Positions 37,847 to 46,234 of a stretch of DNA of 64,000 nt are shown here, one piece after another. Positions within the stretch are counted from its first letter, which is position 1; every line of letters begins with the position of its first letter. Below the pieces are notes generated by a model, which saw only the letters and a program-made list of their open reading frames with translations, did not search any database and was not told the origin of the DNA. The stretch comes from Carallia brachiata. Lineage: Eukaryota > Streptophyta > Magnoliopsida > Malpighiales > Rhizophoraceae. Location of the stretch: NCBI GenBank assembly GCA_021464245.1, contig JADCRB010000027.1, forward strand, positions 543,987-607,986, read 5' to 3'. The translations under genes and the position numbers were made by a program.

Positions 37847-38740
37847 NGTGCCCTCAGCTGGACTGCAAGATCGCCTGACGGAACTTTGCCGTGAGGATGT
37901 GCATCCAGGAACATTGGGAGCTGTTATACAATCCTGCAGGGTGTCAAACCCCGAACTTTCGAAGAATGGCGACCCGCGCACATGATATGGAGATAAGCAT
38001 CCAGACTTCCGGAGGCACGGTTCCCATCCAGTTGGACCAGCAAGGGGGCAGAAGGGAGATTAAGAAACCCAACAGCTCCGGAAAAGGAAAGAAGTGATGA
38101 CTGTTGAAGCCGCACCAGTAAAAGTGGGCGCCAAAGCTAAGGTAAATCCTCCGACCCAAATAACTCAGCCAAAACAACAGGAAAGGCGGAAGGTGACATT
38201 GCGAGAGTTGGAGCAGAAGCAGTATCCATTCCCCGACTCAGACGTCCCCGACATTCTTGAACACTCTTGGAGGCGAAGCTGATCGAACTCCCAGAGTGCA
38301 AGCGGCCGAATGAAAAGGATCGAGTCAGCGATCCGAGATTCTGCAAATATCACCGGATAGTAAGTCATCCAACCGAGAAGTGTTTCGTCCTGAAGGAGCT
38401 AATCATGAAGCTCAAAAGCCAGAATAAAATCATTCTGGACCAGGAAGGCAACCTCGGCAAACCAACCACCATCACTTCAAAACCATCAGAAGAGTGACAC
38501 ACCGTAAGGAGGAGCCGCTCGACAACAAAAAGTCGACAACGGAGAAGGTATATGAAGCTCTCCAAACCCTTCTCGCTAACCCTCAGCTGTTTATAGCTTT
38601 GCAATCAACAGAAGTGTGGCAAAATCAAGTCAGCAATACTCTCCAGACCTCAGCTGAATCACAGCCATCAAATGATTCAACTCGCGGAGCAGGCGGACCA
38701 AAATCACGTCGGATGTTACTCTGCTATCTCATTTTCAGAT
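37847..38740 (+). pseudogene. Copy A gag remnant with zinc knuckle
   Basis: The C-terminal part of gag is present in shifting frames (37891-38097, then 38094-38282, then 38267-38497). The knuckle-like motif CKYHRIVSHPTEKC at about 38340-38385 has the CxxH...HxxxxC spacing common in plant Tat gag proteins. The capsid part is missing on the left, beyond the N. Confidence 0.7.
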
Positions 38741-38799
38741 GAGGATCTCCTGCTGGGGTCCAAACCCCACAATCGGCCGCTGTATGTATCAGGCTATGT

Positions 38800-39805
38800 G
38801 AAGAACAGAAGGTCCGACGTATTCTGATCGACGATGGCTCAGCAGTCAATATTATCCCAAAATCCACCAAAAGGAGCTCGGCATCGGCATTGATGAATTA
38901 TCAGACAGCCGCTTGATGATTCATGGCTTTAATCAAGGAGACAGAAAGCAATTGGGATGATTCGCTTGGAGCTAACTATCGGTAATCTCACTTCTAGCAC
39001 TTTTCACGTGATTGATGCACGTACCACGTATAAGATGTTGCTAGGACGACCATGGATTCATGGAAATGGAGTTGTGCTCTCAAACCTGCATCAGTGCTTC
39101 AAGTACTACAATGGTGGTGTTCAAAAGGTCAATGCTGACTTAAAGCCGTTCGATGATGCTGAATCACATTTGGCGGATGCAGTCTTCTACACAGACACAG
39201 ACAATCCGGAGATCATTCCATCAAAAGCTACTTGGACTGGGGGCATCCACAAAAAGGGAAAAGCTGTCGAAGAACCTGCCAATGCTCAACCCCAGGCTCC
39301 AACAAATGAAAAGCTGCCGCAGCCTGCTGAACTCCGTCCGAAGGATGTTGCATCTTCAAGCTCCACTCCAGTCCTACGCTATGTGCCGAAGTCACGACGC
39401 TCAGAAGGTCAACCCCCTTTCTCTTATTGTATTGATCTTAAACAGGAGCAAGGTCATAGCCAACCCAAAACAAAGGAGCTGCACAACCTGAAGGAGACTT
39501 ACACTCTGCCGATACCAAAGATTGAGCCGGTTTTGTCTTCAAAACCATTAAAAGGCTTCGTCAAACCACACACGGGGGCAGTCGAAGGCGGCTCACTTCC
39601 AGAAAGAAGAACACATGAAGGATTTGATCCTAATGCATACAAGCTTTTGGCAAAGGCGGGCTATGACTTCTCAAACCCGAGCACAATGGGTACGCTGCCG
39701 TCCACACATGGCGCCGCTTCTCAAATCACAGTCCCGACCTGGCTTAGGCTATCAGGAGAAGTCACCTGTGCGGATCACGCTAAAGAGCCGAAGCCGAGCA
39801 GCTGA
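38800..39805 (+). pseudogene. Copy A aspartic protease region
   Basis: The retropepsin-like active site IDDGSAVNI is encoded near 38838-38865. After a frameshift near 38940 the frame 38957-39805 continues through RTTYKMLLGRPWIHG, the typical second conserved block of plant gypsy proteases, into a Pro/Ser-rich linker. Confidence 0.75.
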
Positions 39806-40139
39806 TGCACGTGCCATCACCACCACCACCAAACAGACAGGCTTATCCAGTCAAACAAAGAAGGTGAAGTCAGAGGTTCTGCATTTCATGTCACAATTAG
39901 CGAGGAGGCTGATTCACTCATCAGATGAAGTGAAGGAGGCTCCCCCGGAACTTGAAGATGGTGGCCAAGCAACTGTTGATGAACTCAAGGAGGTCAATCT
40001 TGGCTCTCCGGAAGATCCTCGACCTACATTTGTAAGTGCTTTACTTACTGCAGAAGAAGAGCAAGAATATGTTCAGGTATTAAGTCAATACAGGGACGTG
40101 TTCGCATGGAGTTACAAAGAAATGCCTGGACTTGACCCA

Positions 40140-40925
40140 AAATTGCGGTGCATCGTCTAGCAGTAAAGAAGGGTGTCCGTTCTGTCAAGCAGCCACAACG
40201 ACGGTTCCGCCCGGAACTCATTCCACAAATCGAGGAGGAGGTGAACAAGCTGATCAATGCCGGCTTCATCCGAGAGGTCACCTACCCAACGTGGATTGCC
40301 AACATTGTCCCGTAAGAAAGAAGAATGGACAGTTGAGGGTATGTGTTGATTTTCGAGATCTTAACAAGGCCTGCCCGAAAGATGACTTTCCATTGCCCAT
40401 AACGGAGATCACAGTCGATGCAACAACGGGTCACGAAGCATTGTCTTCATGGATGGTTCTTCAGGCTATAACCAAATCAGAATGGCACCAGAAGACGAGG
40501 AGTTGACAGCATTCCGCACCCCAAAAGGTATATACTGCTACAAAGTTATGCCGTTTGGATTGAAAAATGCTGGCGCCACTTATCAACGTGCTATGCAAAA
40601 AATTTTTGATGACATGCTGCACAAGATTGTAGAATGTTATGTTGATGACTTAGTTGTAAAGACTAAGAAGCGCAAAGACCACCTCGAGGATCTCAAGACA
40701 GTGTTCGAAAGACTTCGGAGGCATCAGCTCAAAATGAACCCTCTCAAGTGCGCATTCGGTGTCACATCAGGAAAGTTTCTTGGGTTCGTGGTGCGCCATC
40801 GTGGAATCGAAGTTGATCAGTCAAAGGTTGAGGCAATTCAAAAGATGCCTGAACCTAAAAACCTGCACGAGCTGCGAAGTCTACAAGGAAAGCTGGCTAC
40901 ATTCGCCGTTTCATCTCCAATTTAG
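40140..40925 (+). pseudogene. Copy A reverse transcriptase
   Basis: RT blocks are readable across two frames: VCVDFRDLNKACPKDDFPLP, then MPFGLKNAGATYQRAM and the catalytic YVDD in ECYVDDLVVKT. A 1-nt shift near 40315 and another near 40445 break the frame, and the thumb/connection is interrupted near 40905. Confidence 0.85.
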
Positions 40926-41066
40926 CTGGGAGATGTCAACCTTTCCATCGGTTGATGAAGAAGATGTCAACTTCGAGTGGGACGAAGCTTGCAGCAAAGC
41001 CTTTGAAGCATAAAGAAGTACCTTTCCAATCCACCGGTCCTAGGTGCTCCAATTCAAGGAAAGTCG

Positions 41067-42168
41067 TTGATTCTCTACATTGCAGCGCAGGAAAGATCTT
41101 TGGGAGCCTTGCTTGCACAGGAAAACGAGCAGGGAAAGGAAGTTGCCCTGTACTACTTGAGCAGAACACTAAACGGTCCGGAGCTGAGTTATTCGCCCAT
41201 TGAAAAGACATGTCTAGCACTGTTCTTTGCCATTGACAAGCTGAGGCACTACATGCAAGCTCACACGGTACGTCTCATTGCCAGAGCTGATCCTGTCAAA
41301 TATATCTTATCCAGACCAATCTTGTCAGGACGACTTGCCAAGTGGGCAGTAATCCTACAAAGCTACGACATTGTCTACGTGCCTCAAAAAAGTCAAAGGA
41401 CAAGCTCTAGCAGACTTCCTTGCAGATCACCCTGTTCCGTCAGATTGGGAGTTCACAGATGATCTTCCAGATGAAGAGGTCTTTTACATTGAGACACTAC
41501 CACCATGGACGATGTTCTTTGATGGTGCAGCAAGGCGTGATGGTGCTGGTGCCGGCATAGTGTTTGTCACTCCTCAACGACAAATACTACCATATGCTAT
41601 CATTCTCGGTGAGTTATGTTCAAATAATGTTGCTGAATACCAGGCTTTGATCATTGGTCTTCAAATGGCTGTCGATATGAAGATTCCAACTATAGAAGTC
41701 CATGGAGATTCCCAGCTCGTCATCAACCAACTTACAGGATTGTATGACGTGAAGAAAGAGGACCTTGCGCCTTACCATCAACGTGCTCGACAGCTAATGG
41801 ATGAATTTGAAAGCATCACCTTGGAGCATGTGCCTCGACGAGAAAACACTCAGGCAGACGCGTTGGCTAACCTGGCCACTTCTCTTGCAAAGTCAGAAAT
41901 CCAGGCTACAGTTGTTGCCGTATGCCAGAAATGGATAGTGCCACAAAGGATGATGAAGAAACTACAGCAGCCAACGCTGTATCTGTACGTCTCGCGGAGG
42001 ACGAGGATTGGCGCCAACCAATCATTGACTACCTACAGCACGGGAAGCTGCCCGAAGATCGTCGTCATAAGACAGAAATTCAACGACGAGCTCCCCGCTT
42101 CATATATCTCAAGGATGCTCTGTATCGAAGGTCTTTTGATGGAGTTTACTTCGCTGCCTAGCCAATGA
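41067..42168 (+). pseudogene. Copy A RNase H and archaeal-type RNase H
   Basis: The Ty3-type RNase H lies at about 41067-41400 (ALYYLSRTLNGPELSYSPIEK). A one-base insertion near 41390 shifts into the second domain at 41371-42168. That domain has the DEDD residues of an archaeal-type RNase H: FFDGAARRDGAG, NNVAEYQALIIGL, VHGDSQLVINQL and ENTQADALANLA. The second domain is the diagnostic feature of the Tat lineage. Confidence 0.85.
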
Positions 42169-42410
42169 AGAGGCAAAACAGGCTCTCACTGAAGCACATT
42201 CTGGTGTTTGTGGCGGACATCAATCGGGCCTAAGTTGCACTTCCAACTCAGAAGGATGGGATACTACTGGCCAACCATGGTACGTGATTCAATTGAGTTT
42301 GCTAAAACTGTCAAGCTTGTCAATTTCATGCGAATTACATACATCAACCACCGGAGCCACTGCATCCAACTGTCTCATCCTGGCCCTTTGAAGCTTGGGG
42401 TCTCGACTTA

Positions 42411-43250
42411 GTGGGGCCCTTGCCAAAGTCATCCCTGGGTCACCTGTACATCCTCGCAGCAACCGACTACTTCTCAAAATGGGCTGAAGCCATTCCACTA
42501 AGAGAGGTAAAGAAGGAGCATGTTGCCAATTTCATCCGGACTCATCTGATCTTTCGCTATGGAGTCCCTCGATTCATCATCACTGATAATGGTAAGCAGT
42601 TCTACAACAGCTTGATTGACAAACTCTGCGAGAAGTTCAAATTCAAGCAGTACAAGTCATCCATGTACAATGCCCCAGCAAATGGCTTGGCCGAAGCATT
42701 CAACAAGACCTTATGCAACCTGTTGCGGAAGGTAGTCTCTAAATCCAAAAGAGATTGGCATGACAGAATTCCGGAGGCATTATGGGCGTATCGTACAACT
42801 TATCGGACTCCAACACAGGCGACTCCATACTCACTTGTCTATGGTGTCGAAGCAATACTGCCGTTGGAAACACAGATTCCATCTCTGCGCATGGCTGTTC
42901 TGGAAGGACTCACACAGGAGGAGAATGCTCGCCTACGTCTGGATGAGTTAGAAGCCCTTGATGAAAGGAGGCTTGAAGCACAACAACAACTTGAGTGCTA
43001 CCAAGCCCGGCTCACCAACACGTTCAACCGCAGGGTCCGCCCTCGATCTTTTCAAGTTGGAGATCTTGTTCTTGCAGTGCGACGGCCCATCAACATGAAG
43101 CATCGGCCTGGTGACAAGCTTACTTCCAAATGGGATGGGCCATACCTAGTGCAGGAGGCCTATACTCACAACGCTTACATGCTGTCAGACCAAGAAGGCG
43201 TCCGAATCGGCCCGATTAATGGTAAATTTCTGAAACAGTATTATGTGTAA
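42411..43250 (+). CDS. Copy A integrase (core and C-terminal domains)
   Basis: A 279-aa open frame holds the DDE core: Asp in LAATDYFSKWAEA, Asp in IITDNGKQF and Glu in NGLAEAFNKTL, then a C-terminal domain with the block HRPGDKLTSKWDGPYLVQ. The HHCC zinc-binding N-terminus lies upstream (42200-42410) in a shifted frame, broken by a 1-nt deletion in the CxxC region near 42308. Copy B has the same protein with two substitutions in the stretch examined. Confidence 0.9.
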   Translation: MGPLPKSSLGHLYILAATDYFSKWAEAIPLREVKKEHVANFIRTHLIFRYGVPRFIITDNGKQFYNSLIDKLCEKFKFKQYKSSMYNAPANGLAEAFNKTLCNLLRKVVSKSKRDWHDRIPEALWAYRTTYRTPTQATPYSLVYGVEAILPLETQIPSLRMAVLEGLTQEENARLRLDELEALDERRLEAQQQLECYQARLTNTFNRRVRPRSFQVGDLVLAVRRPINMKHRPGDKLTSKWDGPYLVQEAYTHNAYMLSDQEGVRIGPINGKFLKQYYV

Positions 43251-43256
43251 ATATGT

Positions 43257-43295
43257 TTAAAAAAAAAAAGAAAAAAATCAAAAATCAAAAAAATC

Positions 43296-43327
<32 letters not shown>

Positions 43328-43350
43328 AAAAATAGAAAAAAAAAATCAAA

Positions 43351-43382
<32 letters not shown>

Positions 43383-43391
43383 AAAAAAAAG
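43257..43391 (+). repeat. Poly(A)/A-rich tract after integrase (copy A)
   Basis: An almost pure A tract with scattered T and G follows the integrase stop by a few bases. The matching T-rich tract in copy B is at about 55188-55282. It marks the start of the accessory region. Confidence 0.9.
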
Positions 43392-43708
43392 TTGCGAAGT
43401 CCCGATCTGAAAGACCAAGCGAAAATCCAAATCCAAACACCTGAGCCCAATTCAGAGTCCAACTCAAAAGCCTGAAAACTAAATTCCAAACCCAAACACT
43501 CAACCCAAATCCAAAAGTCCAGACTCCAAACTCAAACACTCGACCCAAGTCCAAAAATCCAAGTCTAGAAGCCCAAACACTCAACCCAAATTCAATTCAA
43601 AGCCCAAAACCCAAAAAATTCCAAGTTCCAAACACAGTCCAGAAACCAAGTTCAGAATCCAATCCAACTCCTGGCCCGCATGAGTATAAACTGTGAACGG
43701 CCCAAAAA

Positions 43709-43716
43709 TATAAAAG
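43709..43716 (+). promoter_or_regulatory. TATA box of the WOX-like ORF (copy A)
   Basis: TATAAAAG lies 95 nt upstream of the WOX-like ATG and is followed by a CA/CT-rich leader (catcagtctcaatcgatcttc). The same sequence, with little change, precedes the ORF in copy B on the minus strand (near 54945-54952). An internal promoter of this kind would make the gene independent of the LTR. By inference only. Confidence 0.5.
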
Positions 43717-43803
43717 CGACGGAGGGTTTGAGTCTGAAACTCAGCATCAGTCTCAATCGATCTTCACCACACACCAGACCTTTGCTCCTCTGCCACAAGA
43801 AAG

Positions 43804-44427
43804 ATGGAACCAGTTGCAGAACCTCAAGACAAGGGAGAAGAAAGGTCACCCCGCACAAGGTGGCAACCAACCATGGCGCAACTGCAAATTCTAGAGGAAG
43901 TCTTCCACAACAATGGAGGTATTATGCCTAATGCATCTCAGATTTACCAACTTGTCTCACGATTGCGCCCACTCGGGGCAATCGAAGGAAAAAATGTGTT
44001 TTATTGGTTCCAGAATCGGAGAAGCAGGAAGAAACCAGCACTGAGAGCTGATTTTTCCAAAGAACAGTCTGCTGTTCCGATGGTAGATCCCACCAGTACA
44101 ACTTCGCCGTCAAATGAAGCAGGTCCGAGTTCTTCCACCGCAATAGTCTCTCCACGGTATGTTCATCAAAGCCGTAGCCCATGGGAGCATGCACGCTGGT
44201 CCTGGTGGTCTTACGGAGTCAGCCAAGGGTTCATCCCTCCTAGGTACTTAAGTCTAGGAGGACATTTTCTAGCAGAAAGGAGTCATTCCGGCGAAACTTT
44301 GCCTCTCTTTCCAGAATATTCCGGCAGCATCAACCAGCCGGAAAGCGACGTCGACGTTGACATCAACATCATCGGCCCACCAGACGAGGTCGAGCTTGAC
44401 TTGGAGTTGCACCTCGGGCCCCGCTAG
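43804..44427 (+). CDS. WUSCHEL-related homeobox (WOX) protein carried by the retrotransposon (copy A)
   Basis: The intact 207-aa frame contains a WOX-type homeodomain at about residues 17-78. Helix 1 reads TRWQPTMAQLQILEEVF, a WOX-specific insertion follows (NNGGIMPNASQI), and helix 3 has the signature IEGKNVFYWFQNRRSRKK, where W, F, Q and N are the invariant DNA-contact residues. The IEGKNVFYWFQN text is most like the modern WUS clade rather than WOX13 or WOX9 types. The middle is Ser/Pro-rich, and the C-terminus is acidic and ends in LDLELHLGPR, an EAR-like (DLELxL/LxLxL) repression motif, as in WUS-clade repressors. I see no clear WUS-box. It lies between integrase and the 3' LTR, outside gag-pol. 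Copy B has a disrupted version. Function as a transcription factor is inferred from the domain. Confidence 0.88.
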   Translation: MEPVAEPQDKGEERSPRTRWQPTMAQLQILEEVFHNNGGIMPNASQIYQLVSRLRPLGAIEGKNVFYWFQNRRSRKKPALRADFSKEQSAVPMVDPTSTTSPSNEAGPSSSTAIVSPRYVHQSRSPWEHARWSWWSYGVSQGFIPPRYLSLGGHFLAERSHSGETLPLFPEYSGSINQPESDVDVDINIIGPPDEVELDLELHLGPR

Positions 44428-44446
44428 GACGGCCGACAAGATAAGG

Positions 44447-44553
44447 TGCAACGACTTCTGCAGCACGCGGCAACGACTTCCGCAGCACGCGCAACGACTT
44501 CCGCCACACAACGACTTCTGCACACACGGTAACGACTTTCGTGACACGCGTCA
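44447..44553 (+). repeat. Short tandem repeat (about 20-23 bp, five units) after the WOX-like ORF
   Basis: Units of the form CAACGACTTCYGCAGCACGCG recur five times with variable spacers. Copy B has a four-unit version on the minus strand at about 54140-54232. Confidence 0.8.
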
Positions 44554-44632
44554 GCCGCTGCCTCTTTTGTCTCTTATGCAGGAAAGGGACGTGGATGGCC
44601 CTACCGATTCTGCATACCTTTTTTGACTTTTC

Positions 44633-44658
44633 AAAAAAAAAAAAAAAAAAAAAAAAAA
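44633..44658 (+). repeat. Poly(A) tract between the two accessory ORFs (copy A)
   Basis: A run of about 25 A follows ttgacttttc. The copy B equivalent is a T run at about 54037-54054. Confidence 0.9.
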
Positions 44659-44672
44659 CTCTTTATTATTTG

Positions 44673-44681
44673 TATATATAT
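44673..44681 (+). promoter_or_regulatory. TATA box of the second accessory ORF (copy A)
   Basis: TATATATAT lies about 60 nt upstream of the ATG at 44736. In copy B the same leader (cacccctcagctcttc) is preceded by a TATATATATA tract near 54010-54020 on the minus strand. Confidence 0.4.
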
Positions 44682-44735
44682 CCTGCATGCCCGAGTTGTA
44701 ATATTCACCCCTCAGCTCTTCTTTCTCAAAAGAAA

Positions 44736-45038
44736 ATGGCTAGTCTCTGCACTTGTCTCAGGAAGTTCTTCGATCAAGAAGTTGGAGGCGCACGAGCTAA
44801 GAAAAGAAGGAGTAGTCTTCTTCGAGGGATCCCTAAAAGCCCTCGAAACTCAATCTCCAACGCCATCGGTGTCATGGAGTTCCAACTACTCTCCTTAGTT
44901 CACATCTACCACAGAGGGATGAGAAGCTGCAATTATCCTAATCTTTCTTTGGATGCAGCGACGTACAGGGAAGTTCCAACTACTCTCCTTACGTCGAAGC
45001 AGACTTGGAAATCATCACTACAGTCAGTCTCTCTGTGA
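44736..45038 (+). CDS. Unknown accessory ORF of the retrotransposon (copy A)
   Basis: A 100-aa basic frame starts MASLCTCLRKFFDQEVGG and ends in SLQSVSL. It is open in both element copies (104 aa in copy B, about five substitutions plus a changed tail). I do not recognise it. Within it the motif GAGTTCCAACTACTCTCCTTA occurs twice at nucleotide level (about 44876 and 44970), so part of it arose by local duplication. An overlapping frame (44623-44898) is open too, so coding is not proven. Confidence 0.45.
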   Translation: MASLCTCLRKFFDQEVGGARAKKRRSSLLRGIPKSPRNSISNAIGVMEFQLLSLVHIYHRGMRSCNYPNLSLDAATYREVPTTLLTSKQTWKSSLQSVSL

Positions 45039-45385
45039 GCCGGTCTTGAAGTTCCAAGTCCTGAGCCTTTCTCTTGGGGAGGTTGAAGTTCTTTGCCTAC
45101 TGGATCATCCTCACCAGAGCTCTGGAACTTTAAGAGATATAAAAAATCCTTTGCGGGCTATGGAAGCTCGAACGCACCTGGAACCAGAATATCAATTTTT
45201 ATATTGGCTGGGGTGCTAACTTTCTCAAGATCGTATCGGGTTCCTATTGTGATCCAACAACAACAGGCATGGTCAAAGATAGAAGACTCCAAGATTCAAT
45301 ATTCATCAGGACGTTTCCAAGTTTCAAACTGGACTTCAAGACTCGGTGCGGATCACGTCTGTAAAGTTCTTCCTTACCGACCCTT

Positions 45386-45399
45386 GAAGTGGGGGCATT
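45386..45399 (+). other. Polypurine tract (copy A)
   Basis: GAAGTGGGGGCATT directly precedes the 3' LTR, the expected site of plus-strand priming. Copy B has GAAGCGGGGGCATT at the same place. Confidence 0.75.
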
Positions 45400-45450
45400 T
45401 GTAAACATCATTTTCAAAAAAAAAAAAAAAAAAAAAAAAAAAGAGTCAGC

Positions 45451-45579
45451 AATTGCCGACTTCAAAGGTCGGCAATTCAACATTGGCTGGCCACCAATTC
45501 AATGGTGGCCAACCTAATATATAGAAAAATAAAAGGAAAAAAGATTCCTTTCCCATGTGATGTTCACATGGGAAAGGAA
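45451..45579 (+). repeat. Three consecutive inverted repeats in U3 of copy A
   Basis: Hairpin 1 (45451-45477) has a perfect 10-bp stem, AATTGCCGAC, with a 7-nt loop. Hairpin 2 (about 45485-45514) has an 11/12 stem (GGCTGGCCACCA) with a 6-nt loop. Hairpin 3 (45545-45579) has a perfect 16-bp stem, TTCCTTTCCCATGTGA, with a 3-nt loop. All lie just upstream of the LTR TATA box. Confidence 0.9.
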
Positions 45580-45582
45580 CCC

Positions 45583-45590
45583 TATAAATA
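45583..45590 (+). promoter_or_regulatory. LTR TATA box (copy A)
   Basis: CCTATAAATAGG lies 4 nt after hairpin 3. Copy B LTRs have the same CCTATAAATAG core (minus strand, near 53083-53094 and 62747-62758). Confidence 0.7.
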
Positions 45591-46234
45591 GGCCCCTGCC
45601 CCTCAGTTTAAAACACATTCAGCAAATCTGTAAACAGAAAAATTCAGAGAATTTGAGAGAAAAAGAAAATTTTGAAAATCTCTCAAGAAAATTTCTCCTT
45701 TTCTTACGTGCTTTTACTTAGCAGTATACTCTCCTAACTCCGTTTTGAGAAGATATTTCAGGGGTAAGGCCCAAAAAATTTGCTGTTCCATTTCTAAAGT
45801 TATTTTTAAATTTATATTCTTGGATCGTTCTAGCTGATTTCTGAGAATATAGAGTTAAAATATCAAATTACTACAAAGCCGGCTGGGATTAAGCCTCATA
45901 CGGCCCTCAGCAAAATCCAGGCAGCTCATGAGAACAAGTCTCTTCGACCCTCGGTGAAATTAAGCCAGATCGGCTCAGATCAGGTCTCTGCGGTTCTTAA
46001 CCGTAGTCAAAACGTCCAAATCAGATCCGGTTTCAGTCTCCCAGTTCAGAAAAATCTGTGGAATTTATTCTGTCAAGATCAAGCTCGTGCAGCCCTTGAC
46101 CGAGTCAAAAAAGAACACTAATCGGAGGATCTACGGAGATCGACCCCACGTAAATTTCCTTTCATTTTTACAATTTTTATTTGTAATTTATTTTTGTATT
46201 TTCGAGTTTAATTATTTTAGACTCGAAATTTACA

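Larger units (their letters stand above)
37847..46234 (+). mobile_element. Ty3/gypsy (Tat-type) LTR retrotransposon, copy A, lacking its 5' part
   Basis: Order on the plus strand: end of gag, zinc knuckle, aspartic protease, RT, RNase H, a second archaeal-type RNase H, integrase, poly(A), WOX-like ORF, short tandem repeats, poly(A), unknown ORF, purine-rich PPT and 3' LTR. The dual RNase H places it in the Tat lineage. The 5' LTR, leader and first part of gag are absent, and the sequence begins right after an N, so the loss may be an assembly gap. The pol frames carry several 1-nt shifts. Integrase differs from copy B at about two residues in 279, so the family was active recently. Confidence 0.9.
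45400..46234 (+). repeat. 3' LTR of copy A
   Basis: The 835-bp LTR begins TGTAAACATC and ends GAAATTTACA (TG...CA with TGTAAA/TTTACA termini). U3 contains a poly(A) tract and three hairpins, then TATAAATA at 45583-45590. The R-U5 part, from about ttcagcaaatctgtaaacag on, is shared with copy B. The U3 part is largely different from copy B. Confidence 0.88.

Noticed and set aside
40045..40281. Frames antisense to pol in copies A and B
   Set aside because: They recur in both copies only because pol itself is conserved; no domain is encoded.
43253..43444. Lys-rich 63-codon frame
   Set aside because: It is only the translation of the poly(A) tract after integrase.
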